Program-made: the position numbers and the translations under genes | Assembly (NCBI RefSeq): GCF_002770725.1 | Contig: NZ_NQVN01000002.1 | Coordinates: forward strand, 212,622 to 276,621 | Source: Pleomorphomonas carboxyditropha | GTDB taxonomy: Bacteria > Pseudomonadota > Alphaproteobacteria > Rhizobiales > Pleomorphomonadaceae | DNA: 64,000 nucleotides | Direction: 5' to 3' | Shown here: positions 51,055 to 59,796 of the stretch, in pieces | Layout of the letters: each line of letters starts with the position of its first letter | Numbering within the stretch: the first letter of the stretch is position 1 | Notes under the pieces: model-generated | What the model was told of the DNA's origin: nothing | Databases searched by the model: none | Seen by the model: only the letters and a program-made list of their open reading frames with translations

Positions 51055-51996
51055 TCATTTCCTCCCGGCACGCTTCAGGAATTGGTCAACCTGCTGCCGC
51101 GTCGGGGCCGTGGCGCCGCCGCGGCATTCCGTCGAGAGGGCCGCCGCCGCGTTGGCGTAGCAGACGGCCTGATGCGGAGCGAGGCCGGTGGCCAGGGCCG
51201 CCACGAAGGCGCCGACGTGGCAATCGCCGGCGCCATTGGTGTCGACCGTCCGCACCGCGAAGGCGGGCACGAAGACCGGCGCTTCGCCGCGGCAGGCCAG
51301 CCAGGCGCCTTCCGCTCCGTCCCGGATGACCACCCCTTTCGCCATGGGGCAGTGGACCTCCAGGAGGCGCGCCGCCATCTCCGGGCAGGACCCGCGGCCG
51401 GCGATGACCTCGGCCTCGCCGCGATTGCAGCTCAGCCAGTCGGCGCGGGACAGCGCCTGCGCCAGGATCGGCGGCGGGATGCTCGCCACGATGCCCGTCG
51501 GATCGAACACGAACGGCGAGCCGGCGGGGAGCGAGGCGATGAAGCGGGCCTGCTCGTGCCGGCATTCCGGATAGGCCAGCGTATAGCCCGAGGTGAAGAA
51601 CCAGTCGTCGCCGGTGGTCGCCAGCGACGACAGCGCGGCCGAGGTCAGCCGGCACTCGGCGCCCGGTCGCGAGACGAAGGTCCGCTCGGCGTCGTCGGTG
51701 ACCAGGACGATGCAGACGCCGCTGTCTTCGCCGTGGAGCGGCGGCTGAAGGCGGTCGATGCCTTCTTCCCGGAAAGCCTTGTCGAGAACGGCGCCGGCCA
51801 TGCCGTCGCCGATCAGGCCGGCGTAGGCGGTGCTCAATCCGCTGCGCCGCGCCGCGACCATCATGTTGTAGCCGCCGCCGGGCGAGACCTGGAAACTCGA
51901 AGCGATGATATCGTCGCCGGGCTTCGGCAGCCGCGTGAGGCGATAGACGAAGTCGACGACGGCGCTGCCGAAATGCAGGAGGCGCGGCTCGGCCAT
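51055..51996 (-). CDS. PfkB family carbohydrate kinase (YegV-like position)
   Basis: A 313-residue ribokinase-fold enzyme starting at ATG 51996. It has the PfkB N-terminal GGGYNMMVAARR motif (~40-52) and the C-terminal catalytic DTNGAGDCHVGAF (~245-257), with the catalytic aspartate in GAGD. It phosphorylates a sugar or nucleoside, substrate unknown. It follows the ADP-ribosylglycohydrolase gene by one base and is followed by the ABC binding-protein gene. The yegU-yegV order of E. coli is the same. Confidence 0.92.
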   Translation of the reverse strand: MAEPRLLHFGSAVVDFVYRLTRLPKPGDDIIASSFQVSPGGGYNMMVAARRSGLSTAYAGLIGDGMAGAVLDKAFREEGIDRLQPPLHGEDSGVCIVLVTDDAERTFVSRPGAECRLTSAALSSLATTGDDWFFTSGYTLAYPECRHEQARFIASLPAGSPFVFDPTGIVASIPPPILAQALSRADWLSCNRGEAEVIAGRGSCPEMAARLLEVHCPMAKGVVIRDGAEGAWLACRGEAPVFVPAFAVRTVDTNGAGDCHVGAFVAALATGLAPHQAVCYANAAAALSTECRGGATAPTRQQVDQFLKRAGRK

Positions 51997-51997
51997 C

Positions 51998-53023
51998 TCA
52001 GCCTCCTCCGCTATTTTCGGCCGCAACGCGGATGTCGACCAGCTTTTCTGCCATGTCCCGCGCCGCCTCGATGTCGAAGCCCTTCAGCCGGGCGATCTTT
52101 TCCCGGGGCAGATGCGCCATGCCCGAGCAGGCGCCGGCCATCGTGCCGGCGATCGCCCCGATGGTATCGGTGTCGCCGCCGAGATTGGCCGCCAGTTGGG
52201 CGGCGGCCCAGACATCGCCGTCGGCGAGCGCCAGCGTGGCGAAGGCGGCGGGCACCGATTCCTGCGAGGCGACGCTGGTGCCCAGGAGATCGAACAACGA
52301 GCGGATGTCGGTGGCGGTCCCGGCGCGATCCGCCATGTCGAGCGCCCAGGCGATGCGCGACGAGAGGCGGGCGCCGGCCACCCAGGCGCCTTCGGTCTCG
52401 GCCGCCTTCGCCGCGTCGATCGCCTTGCTGGTGGCATCGCGCCAGGATAGGCCGTCGACGCCGTGGCTGACCACGGTGGCGACTGCCGCCGCGGCGGCGA
52501 TGGCGATCGACGTGTTGTGCGTGGCGCGGCAGGTTTCGGCGACGGTGTGGATCAGCCGCGCCGACGGCGGCACCATGATGCCGGCCGGCGCGATGCGCAT
52601 GGCGGCGCCGTTGGTGTCGCCGTAACGACCGGCTTCCTCAGGCGAAAGCCCGCTCCTGATGGCCTCGATCGCCCGCTTGGTCGAGGGACCGAGCAGGTCG
52701 TAGCCGCCGCGCGCCCGGATGTCGTTCTCCCAGGCGACCAGGGCTTCGATCCAGCGATGGTGATCGAATTTCCCGTCGGATTGGAGCAGGACCATGCCGA
52801 GAAGCAGCGTCTGCTCGGTGTCGTCGGTGACGGTTCCCGCTTCCAGCCCGCGGGAGACGGGGTGGTCGTCGCTCGGGGCGACGAATGTCTCGACACGGCC
52901 GAAACGGGCCGAGATCTGCCCGGGCGACAGAAGCTGGGTCGGCATGCCCATGGCATCGCCGAGCGCTCCGCCCACCAGCGCCGCCAGCGCCCTGTCCTTC
53001 ATGACGGAAATCGATGCCGGCAT
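51998..53023 (-). CDS. ADP-ribosylglycohydrolase family protein (YegU-like position)
   Basis: A ~341-residue protein with the family motifs: GGALGDAMGMPTQLLS near residue 20, VTDDTEQTLLLGMVL near 65 (metal-binding TDDT), and the C-terminal LGGDTDTIGAIAGTMAGA near 285. These residues form the dinuclear magnesium site of ADP-ribosylglycohydrolases that cleave N- or O-glycosidic bonds of ADP-ribose-type compounds. ATG 53023 has GGAG 11 nt upstream; ATG 53002 is an alternative. It follows the GntR gene in the operon. Confidence 0.92.
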   Translation of the reverse strand: MPASISVMKDRALAALVGGALGDAMGMPTQLLSPGQISARFGRVETFVAPSDDHPVSRGLEAGTVTDDTEQTLLLGMVLLQSDGKFDHHRWIEALVAWENDIRARGGYDLLGPSTKRAIEAIRSGLSPEEAGRYGDTNGAAMRIAPAGIMVPPSARLIHTVAETCRATHNTSIAIAAAAAVATVVSHGVDGLSWRDATSKAIDAAKAAETEGAWVAGARLSSRIAWALDMADRAGTATDIRSLFDLLGTSVASQESVPAAFATLALADGDVWAAAQLAANLGGDTDTIGAIAGTMAGACSGMAHLPREKIARLKGFDIEAARDMAEKLVDIRVAAENSGGG

Positions 53024-53027
53024 TTTC

Positions 53028-53744
53028 TCAGAACTCCAGGCGCAGCGCGAAATAATCGGGATTGAGGAGGCTGACGACATATTCGATCGGCCGCCCGTCG
53101 ATGTCGCGGCTGAGGCGGCGCGTCCGCAGGAACGCCGTGGCCGGCGGGCATTGCAACAGCGCCGCGTCGTCGGCGCCGAGCATTTCGATGTCCGCCCATT
53201 CCTCGCCGCTGGCCGCATGCAGGCCCGCCTCGTGCAGCGTCTGCCTGAGCGAGCCGCCCTTCAATCCGCGCAGTGGCACGCTTTCGAGCTCGGCGAGCAG
53301 CGGCAGACGGCTGCGCTCCAGCGAGATCGGCCGCGCATCGGCGGCGAGACAGCGCAGGCGATCGACGGCGATGAAGGTTCCCTTGTCGGTGCCGATCAGC
53401 TCGGCGAGGGCGGCATCCTCGAGCACCTCGATGCGGAGCACGCGCATCGTCGTCTCGGCGCCGACGTTGGCCAGCGCGCGCGCCCAGCCGACGGCGTCGT
53501 CGATCGTCTTGCCGTTGAAGGTCACGAAGGAACCGATCCCCACCCGGGTGGTGATCAGGCCCCGGTTGTTGAGCGTCTCCAATCCCTTGCGCAAAGTGTT
53601 GCGGCTGACGGAAAACCGCCTCACCAGCTCGGCCTCGCTCTGAAGGCGCTCCCCGAAGCCCAGTTTGCCCGACCGGATCTCCCGTTCCAGCACGCTGGCG
53701 ATTTGCTCCGGCTTCGGGGCGCCAGGTTTCAGATCGTCATTCAC
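53028..53744 (-). CDS. GntR family regulator, HutC/UTRA subfamily
   Basis: A 238-residue protein from GTG 53744. The N-terminal winged helix (ASVLEREIRSGKLGFGERLQSEAEL, then SRNTLRKGLETLNNRGLI) covers ~15-78. The rest is a UTRA ligand domain with RLRCLAADARPISLERSRLP. Such regulators sense the pathway's substrate or product, here probably a phosphorylated sugar. It is the first gene of a seven-gene operon ending in the ABC importer. Confidence 0.9.
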   Translation of the reverse strand: MNDDLKPGAPKPEQIASVLEREIRSGKLGFGERLQSEAELVRRFSVSRNTLRKGLETLNNRGLITTRVGIGSFVTFNGKTIDDAVGWARALANVGAETTMRVLRIEVLEDAALAELIGTDKGTFIAVDRLRCLAADARPISLERSRLPLLAELESVPLRGLKGGSLRQTLHEAGLHAASGEEWADIEMLGADDAALLQCPPATAFLRTRRLSRDIDGRPIEYVVSLLNPDYFALRLEF

Positions 53745-54047
53745 CTGATGTCACCCACGTCCCAGCCTTGTTCAATGAACCTGTTCATACCTGTTCCATC
53801 AAGCCGTCGATCCATTGCCGATGTCAAGAAACTTCGTCGATCCTCCTTCATGGGTAGACCAATTGCCATCACATCCAGGCAAAGCCGGGATCTCATCCGC
53901 CAAACCTTTCAGGCTTGGCCGACCGGCGATCGATCGTGGCCGGTGGGGGCGCCGGTGTTTGCGGTGAACATGACGGCCGGCTTTTCCATTCCGGATATCG
54001 CCGAACATAGCTATAGTGGCGCCATCGATGCGTGGACCGAGACGGGA
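53745..54047. other. Intergenic region between the GntR gene and the polysaccharide locus
   Basis: A 303-bp divergent region. The GntR side holds the operator-like repeats at 53770-53796. Toward the other side there is a -10-like TATAGT (54012-54017) with a poor -35, 31 bp before the ATG chosen for the acyltransferase. No gene or RNA was recognised. Confidence 0.5.
53770..53796 (-). promoter_or_regulatory. Predicted operator of the GntR/UTRA regulator
   Basis: GTTCA-A-TGAAC (53770-53780) is an 11-bp palindrome, directly followed by two copies of CCTGTTC (53780-53786 and 53790-53796) separated by ATA. It lies 26 bp upstream of the GTG start, where an autorepressor would bind. Confidence 0.5.
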
Positions 54048-55175
54048 ATGGTGCGTTCAAGGGGCAACTGGCTCGTCGAGATCCATGAGAACGTCGATCA
54101 TCTCGAGGCCGAGTGGTCGGCCCTCGCCGGTCGGGACAACGCCACGCCGTTCCAGAGCCACGGCTTCATGCGGCTTGTCTTTCGTGCGCTGACGGCCAAC
54201 CATCTCGCCGCGCCCGTGGTGGCGCTGGTGCGGTCGTGGGACGGTCGTCCGGTCGCTCTCTTTCCGATGATGCGATCGCGCCGGCACGGATTGCGCTGGC
54301 TGCATACCGATGCCCGGCCGATCGACTATTGCGCGCCGATCCTCGACGCCTCACTCGCCGCCGATGATCTGCCGGGGGTGATCAAGGCGGTGCTCGCCGC
54401 GGTTCCCGGCGTCGACCTTCTCTATTGCAACCGGGTGCCGGATCGGTACGGAGAGACGCCCAACCCTCTGATCGGCCTCCCCAATGCTGGCCGCCTCCGG
54501 CTGTCGGCCTGGGCGCTGAAGCTCGCCGCGCGGAGCGCCGACGACGTTGTCGCCGCCCGCCCTGCCAACTTCCGCGGCAATCTCCGCCGCGCCACGCAGA
54601 AGCTGGCCCAGACGCACCGGCGGGATTTCTCCATCGCCATGGGTGGAGCGATCGACGAAACCGATATCGCCGCCTTTCGTGAACTGAGAATTGCCGCCAC
54701 CGAGGAGAAGGAACGCGCCAACATTCTCGAGGAGAATGACTGGTCGGCCCTCTATCTGGGTCTTCTGCGCGGCGAGGGCGGCGCGTGCCGGGGCTGGCTC
54801 TCCAAGCTGACGGCCGACGGCGAGCCGATCGCCTACCTGTTCGGCATTTCCGACGGGCGCCGGGCCTTGGCGACGCTGCCCGCTTCGAAGCTCGGCCAAT
54901 GGAAGCCCTATTCGCCGGGACTGCAGCTTTTCTCCGAAAGCATCGAATATTTCCGCGCCGCCGGCTATGAGTACTTCGATCTTTCCATCGGCGACATGGT
55001 TTACAAGCGGCGCTTCGGCTGCGAGGAAATCGGCCTCCATGACGCGCTGTTTCCCAAAACGCTCGCCGGCCACGCCTATTACCTGCTCTGGCGCTTGAAG
55101 ATCGCCCTGCGCGCGCGCATGAAGACCATTGCCGAGGCTAGCGACGAGACACGCAAAGGTCGGAAAAAGGATTGA
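54048..55175 (+). CDS. GNAT/CelD-BcsL-like acyltransferase of the polysaccharide locus
   Basis: A ~375-residue protein of the FemAB/CelD-type acetyltransferase fold. N-terminal part with HLEAEWSALAGRDNATPFQSHGFMR, central SADDVVAARPANFRGNLRRATQKL, then a GNAT-like WLSKLTADGEPIAYLFGIS and FDLSIGDMVYKRRFG. Such proteins acylate or modify cell-surface polysaccharides. ATG 54048 is preferred because the conserved domain begins directly after it; ATG 53970 would add 26 residues. First gene of the rightward polysaccharide operon. Confidence 0.82.
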   Translation: MVRSRGNWLVEIHENVDHLEAEWSALAGRDNATPFQSHGFMRLVFRALTANHLAAPVVALVRSWDGRPVALFPMMRSRRHGLRWLHTDARPIDYCAPILDASLAADDLPGVIKAVLAAVPGVDLLYCNRVPDRYGETPNPLIGLPNAGRLRLSAWALKLAARSADDVVAARPANFRGNLRRATQKLAQTHRRDFSIAMGGAIDETDIAAFRELRIAATEEKERANILEENDWSALYLGLLRGEGGACRGWLSKLTADGEPIAYLFGISDGRRALATLPASKLGQWKPYSPGLQLFSESIEYFRAAGYEYFDLSIGDMVYKRRFGCEEIGLHDALFPKTLAGHAYYLLWRLKIALRARMKTIAEASDETRKGRKKD

Positions 55176-55218
55176 GGCGGGTGTGCCCCGGCGGCAGTCC
55201 CAATTGGAGAGTCAAGCG

Positions 55219-56178
55219 GTGCGGACGATCGTTATTCCCGGTACGGACATCGAGACATCGCCGATCGGCCTGGGCTGCGCCTCGCTCGGTTCGCGCGTCT
55301 CCGCCGCGCAAGGGCGGCGGATGCTGGAAGCCGCCCTCGAAGGCGGCGTCACCTGGTATGACGTCGCTCCCTCCTACGGGGCCGGCCGGGCGGAAGACAT
55401 CCTGGCGCCCTTCGTTGCCGCCCACCGCGACAGTCTGTTCCTCTGCTCGAAGGTCGGCCTCGCTCCGCCCAGGCACAACGGCCTGATGCGCCTCGCCTAC
55501 GATCTCGGGCGGCCGCTGGTGTCGGTGGCGCGCGGCCTGTCGCGGCGGTTCCGCTCGATCAAGGCGACGCGCAACCGGCGGGTGGCGCTCAGCGGCGATT
55601 TCATCGAGGCTTCGCTGGCATCGTCGCTCAGGCGGCTCGGCACCGACCGCCTCGACGTCTTTGCCCTGCACGATCCCGATCCGGCCGACCTCGATCGCGA
55701 CGACGTTCTTCGCGCCCTCGAGCGGGTCCTGGCGCGCGGCGACGCCCGCCACATATCGATGGCCGGCTCGCTCGACGCGGCGCTCACGGCGGCGGCCCTG
55801 CCGCTCTTCACCTTTTTCCAGCTCGCCGACGATCCGGACGGCCGGCAGTTGCCGGCGTTGCGCCAGGCCCTCGACCGGCCGGCCGGCTTCGTCACCCATT
55901 CGGTATTCGGCGTCGGCGGCGCGCGCGACAGGATGATACGCAAGCTCAAATCGGCGCCCACGCTGGCCGCCGAAGCCGCCGCCGCCGGCTATGGCGGATC
56001 GCCGGAGACGGTCGCGACGGCGCTCCTGATGCGGCGGGCCTTCGTCGTCAATCCGGACGGCGTGGTGCTCTCCTCGATGTTCTCGGGCAACCATCTCGCC
56101 GACAACCTGCGGCTTGCCGCCGAGCCGCCCGACGCGGCGGCGGCGCGGCTCGCCGAGAGAATCCTGTCCGCCCCTTGA
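55219..56178 (+). CDS. Aldo/keto reductase
   Basis: A 319-residue TIM-barrel NAD(P)H oxidoreductase. The start GTG 55219 is supported by TTGGAGA 8 nt upstream. The catalytic tetrad Asp, Tyr, Lys and His is visible in WYDVAPSYG, CSKVG and FALHDPD. The C-terminal half contains SETVATALLMRR, as in the AKR family. In this locus it probably reduces or isomerises a sugar intermediate with its neighbour oxidoreductase. Not membrane-bound. Confidence 0.9.
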   Translation: MRTIVIPGTDIETSPIGLGCASLGSRVSAAQGRRMLEAALEGGVTWYDVAPSYGAGRAEDILAPFVAAHRDSLFLCSKVGLAPPRHNGLMRLAYDLGRPLVSVARGLSRRFRSIKATRNRRVALSGDFIEASLASSLRRLGTDRLDVFALHDPDPADLDRDDVLRALERVLARGDARHISMAGSLDAALTAAALPLFTFFQLADDPDGRQLPALRQALDRPAGFVTHSVFGVGGARDRMIRKLKSAPTLAAEAAAAGYGGSPETVATALLMRRAFVVNPDGVVLSSMFSGNHLADNLRLAAEPPDAAAARLAERILSAP

Positions 56179-56226
56179 CGGCATCCATCCGGCTGCCGAT
56201 AGCTTGAGCAAAACAGGGGACAATCC

Positions 56227-57864
56227 TTGATCTCAGCCTCCTTTACCGCGTCACCGATCGGCGATCACGACATCTGCGTCATTGGATCCGGCCCGGCCGG
56301 CCTCGTGCTGGCGCTCGAGGCGGCGCGGCGCGGCAAGCGGGTCCTGGTGCTGGAATCGGGCTCCAAGCGTTCCGACCGCCTGCAGCAGGCGCTGTCGGAC
56401 GCCGATATCGTCGATCCCCAGCGGCACGACGACATGTCGATCGCCGTCGCCCGGCAACTCGGCGGCACCTCCAACCTCTGGGCGGTGCGCTGCCAGCCGT
56501 TCGACGCCATCGACTTCGAGGAGAGGCCCGGTCTCGTCGACGCGGCCTGGCCGATCCGCCTTGCCGACATCCTGCCCTATTACGACAAGGCGGTCGATTA
56601 TCTCACGGCCGGCGCCAACGTGTTTCGGGCGCCCATTGCCGGCGTCGACATCGACGACGACGGCGTCGACTATACGCGGCTCGAACGCTTCTCGCGCGTC
56701 GCCGCCGTCCAGACGGCGCACGCGGCGGAAATCGAGCGCTCGACGCTGATCGACGTCCGCCTCAACGCCACCGTCGTCGACATGACCTACGACAACGGCC
56801 GCATCGCCGGCCTGACGGTGGCCGACCGCGAGGGCACGCGGCGCCTGTTGCCGGTGAAGACCGTCGTGCTGGCGGCCGGCGGCCTCGAAAGCACCCGCCA
56901 GCTCCTGGTTCTCCAGAACAAGCATCCGACGCTGTTCGGCGGCAACGACGGGCCGCTCGGCCGCTATTACATGGGCCATGTGATCGGCGAGGTGGCCGAC
57001 ATTACCTTCGGCTCCGACGCCATGGATGCCGCCTACGACTTCTACCGCGACGAGCACGGCTCCTACGTCCGTCGGCGGCTGATCCCGTCGGACGCGGCGC
57101 AGCGCCAGCATCGCCTGCTCAACGTCTCCTTCTGGCCGGTGGTGCCGCCGGTCGCCGATCCGCGTCACCGGAGCGGCCTGTTGTCGATGGTCTGCTTCGC
57201 CTTCGCCCTGAAGCCGATCGGCCGGCTGGTCATCGCCGAGGCGATCCGGAAGAGGCACATACCCGACGACCTCGCCGTCTGGCCGCATGTCGTCAATATC
57301 GTTCGCGACCTGCCGCGGGCCGCCCTCAGCCTGACGACCTTCCTCTATCGGCGCTACGTCGCCCGGCCGCCGATGCCCGGCTTCTTCGTGCGCAACGCCG
57401 GACGGCGCTACGGCCTGTCCTATCACGCCGAGCAGAGCCCGCAGCCCGACAGCCGCGTTACGCTGACGGACGACTTCGACCGGCTGGGCGTGCCGAAGCT
57501 GCGGATCGACTACCGCTTTGCCCGCGCCGACGCCGAGGCCGTGTGGCGCGCTCACGAGCATCTTGCCGGCTGGCTGACGCGCACCGGCGTCGGCCGTCTC
57601 GAATACCGGCAGGCTCCGGAGGAGACGGTCGACGCCATTCTCGGCCTCGCCGCCCATGGCACGCACCAGCTCGGCACGGCGCGCATGGCGGCGCGGCCGG
57701 AGGACGGCGTCGTCGACGGGAACCTGCGCTGCTTCGGCATCGACAATCTCTACGTGGCGAGCTCGGCGGTCTTCCCGACGTCCGGCCAGTGCAACCCGAC
57801 GCTCAGCATCGCCGCCTTCGCGGTGCGCCTCGCCGAGCACCTTTGCAACGGGGAACGGCCGTGA
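56227..57864 (+). CDS. GMC-type FAD oxidoreductase
   Basis: A 545-residue flavoprotein with an FAD motif CVIGSGPAGLVLALEAARRG (~17-36), GGTSNLWAVRCQPF near 80, and the GMC C-terminal active-site region HGTHQLGTARM and FPTSGQCNPTLSIAAFAVRLAEHL. It oxidises a hydroxyl of an unknown substrate. Start is TTG 56227 after GGGGA 7 nt upstream. Its stop overlaps the next gene by 4 bp. GMC oxidoreductases of this type occur in many polysaccharide clusters without a known substrate. Confidence 0.9.
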   Translation: MISASFTASPIGDHDICVIGSGPAGLVLALEAARRGKRVLVLESGSKRSDRLQQALSDADIVDPQRHDDMSIAVARQLGGTSNLWAVRCQPFDAIDFEERPGLVDAAWPIRLADILPYYDKAVDYLTAGANVFRAPIAGVDIDDDGVDYTRLERFSRVAAVQTAHAAEIERSTLIDVRLNATVVDMTYDNGRIAGLTVADREGTRRLLPVKTVVLAAGGLESTRQLLVLQNKHPTLFGGNDGPLGRYYMGHVIGEVADITFGSDAMDAAYDFYRDEHGSYVRRRLIPSDAAQRQHRLLNVSFWPVVPPVADPRHRSGLLSMVCFAFALKPIGRLVIAEAIRKRHIPDDLAVWPHVVNIVRDLPRAALSLTTFLYRRYVARPPMPGFFVRNAGRRYGLSYHAEQSPQPDSRVTLTDDFDRLGVPKLRIDYRFARADAEAVWRAHEHLAGWLTRTGVGRLEYRQAPEETVDAILGLAAHGTHQLGTARMAARPEDGVVDGNLRCFGIDNLYVASSAVFPTSGQCNPTLSIAAFAVRLAEHLCNGERP

Positions 57865-58604
57865 CCGACCTTCATCGCTTCCTCGGCATTGCCTTCAGCA
57901 CCGGCCCGATCGACGACATCGTCCGCCTGATCGTCGATGCGGCGCGCGGGCGACGGACCACCATGCTGGTGACGCCCAACGTCCACCACGTGGTGGCGCT
58001 CGACCGGCAACTGCCGCCGGAGACGGTCGCCGTCTACCGCTCGGCCGATCTCTTCCTGTGCGACAGCAAGGTGCTCGGCCGCCTCGGCCGCTGGAGCGGC
58101 CTTGCGCTGACGCCGCGCACCGGCACCGACCGGCTGGCCGACGTGCTGGCGGCGCCGGGCAACCGCGACCTCGTCATCGCCATGGCCGGTCCGACGCCGG
58201 CGCAGGCCGAGGCGATGGCCGCCCGTTTTCCCGACTGGCAGTTCCGCCTGATCGATACGCCGGCAAGACTGGCGCCGGGCACGCCGGACTGGCAGGCGGC
58301 CGTCACGGCGGCGGCCGAGGCCGATTGGCAGATCCTGTTGTCCTGCCTGTCGTTTCCCAAGCAGGAGCTCTACGCCGCCGACGTGCGGGCGGCCCGGCGG
58401 GACAGGGGCGGCGTAATCCTCTGCGTCGGCGCCGCCGTCGATTTCCTGAGCGGCACGCTGCCGCGCGCCCCGGACGGCTGGCAGCGGCTCGGCCTCGAAT
58501 GGCTGCACCGGCTCATGTCCGAGCCGCGCCGCCTGTGGCGCCGCTATCTCGTCGACGGTCCCAAGGTGTTCCTCATCTATCTGAGGCAACGCCGTTCCGG
58601 CTAA
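57861..58604 (+). CDS. WecB/TagA/CpsF family glycosyltransferase
   Basis: A 247-residue protein from GTG 57861 (GTGA overlap with the GMC gene). It has LVTPNVHHVVALDR near residue 37, the ADLFLCDSKVLGRL segment and LLSCLSFPKQELYAA (variant of GSPKQE), followed by ILCVGAAVDFLSGTLPRAPDGWQRLGLEWLHRL, all family hallmarks. These GT26 enzymes add a sugar such as N-acetylmannosamine to a lipid-linked acceptor. Its 3' end overlaps the convergent GT4 gene by 32 bp. Confidence 0.92.
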   Translation: MTDLHRFLGIAFSTGPIDDIVRLIVDAARGRRTTMLVTPNVHHVVALDRQLPPETVAVYRSADLFLCDSKVLGRLGRWSGLALTPRTGTDRLADVLAAPGNRDLVIAMAGPTPAQAEAMAARFPDWQFRLIDTPARLAPGTPDWQAAVTAAAEADWQILLSCLSFPKQELYAADVRAARRDRGGVILCVGAAVDFLSGTLPRAPDGWQRLGLEWLHRLMSEPRRLWRRYLVDGPKVFLIYLRQRRSG

Positions 58605-59796
58605 CCGCTTCGGCCACGGCCGCCCGGTAGCGGGCGATCGTCCGTTCCGGGGCGAGGCGATCGTAGAGAATGCCGGCGGCGGCGGCGATCCTCGCGCGAT
58701 AGGCGGCGTTGTCCTCGACGAGCCTCACGAGACCGGCGGCGATGTCCGATACGTTGCCCGGCCGGACGCCGACGCCGACGTCGAGACCGTCGAGATAGCC
58801 GTCGATGCCCGAGCCCAGCGTGTGAAGGATCGGCGTGCCGGCGAACAGCGCCTCCGGATAGACCATGCCGAACGTCTCCTGATGCGAGGGCAGCGCCATG
58901 GCGAGCGCGCCGCGGAGATGGTCGAGCAGCGCCGCGTGCGGCATGAAATCGCGGAGCAGCACGCGGCCTTCGAGACCATGGGCGGCAATCAGCGACCGTA
59001 TGCGGGCGACCGCCTCCCCGGGGCCCTCGCCGATCACTTCGAGGCTGACGCCGGCAAGCCGGTCGCCAGCTCCGGCAAAGGCGGCGATCAGTTCCGGCAG
59101 GCCCTTCTTGTCGATGGCGCGCAGCGACATCGGCGATACGATCACCGGCCGCGGCGCGACCGGCGCGATGGACGGCGTGGGATTGAAGACGATGTTGGGC
59201 AGGAAATCGGTCTTTTGCCGGTCGACGCCGGTGTGGCGCTCGAAGTCCCGGCGGTACCAGGCCGAGACGTGGAAGATGCGGGCGGCATCGCGGGCGATGC
59301 GGCGGAACAGCGGCCTATAGGTCGGCTTAGAACGGAATACCTTGCGCTCCACCTCGCCGCGCATCGAGCAGAACAGAGCCGCCCGGAAGCGGCGGGCGAG
59401 CAGCCAGCCGGCAATCCCCTCGAAGGTGAAGCGGTGACTGTGCACGATATCGGGCCGAAGCCCTTCGGCGGCGAGAAAGCGGCCGATCCGCCGCGCCACA
59501 ACGAACTGACAGGCCGCCATGCCGATGCCGAAGGGGGGCGCAAAATAGCGGTAGACGATCAGCCGCCGCCCCTCGAAATCCCCGAAGTCGCGCCAGGCGA
59601 TCCGGCGCGGATCGATGACGCGCTGCAACGACACGACGATCTGCGGATGGTCGGTCATGCGGTCGACGAGCCGCACCACGGCATCGGTGATCGGCGGCGG
59701 CCGAATGGGATCGAGATAGTCGGAGGAGAGGTGCAGGATCAGCGGCCGGCGATTTCCCTCCGCTGCCCCCTCGCCAATGGCCGCCGCGTGGCTCAT
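58573..59796 (-). CDS. GT4 family glycosyltransferase
   Basis: A 407-residue retaining glycosyltransferase. The N-terminal half holds HLSSDYLDPIRPPP and IVHSHRFTFEGIAGWLL, the C-terminal half MSLRAIDKKGLPELIAAF and the GT4 donor motif PSHQETFGMVYPEALFAGTPIL. It transfers a sugar to a lipid-linked glycan at the inner membrane. ATG 59796 overlaps the GT2 stop by 4 bp; ATG 59802 adds two residues. Confidence 0.92.
   Translation of the reverse strand: MSHAAAIGEGAAEGNRRPLILHLSSDYLDPIRPPPITDAVVRLVDRMTDHPQIVVSLQRVIDPRRIAWRDFGDFEGRRLIVYRYFAPPFGIGMAACQFVVARRIGRFLAAEGLRPDIVHSHRFTFEGIAGWLLARRFRAALFCSMRGEVERKVFRSKPTYRPLFRRIARDAARIFHVSAWYRRDFERHTGVDRQKTDFLPNIVFNPTPSIAPVAPRPVIVSPMSLRAIDKKGLPELIAAFAGAGDRLAGVSLEVIGEGPGEAVARIRSLIAAHGLEGRVLLRDFMPHAALLDHLRGALAMALPSHQETFGMVYPEALFAGTPILHTLGSGIDGYLDGLDVGVGVRPGNVSDIAAGLVRLVEDNAAYRARIAAAAGILYDRLAPERTIARYRAAVAEAVSRNGVASDR

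Noticed and set aside
53770-53796. GTTC repeats before the GntR gene read as a LexA box
   Set aside because: Spacings between GTTC copies are 6 and 9 bases, not 7, and the downstream gene is a metabolic regulator.
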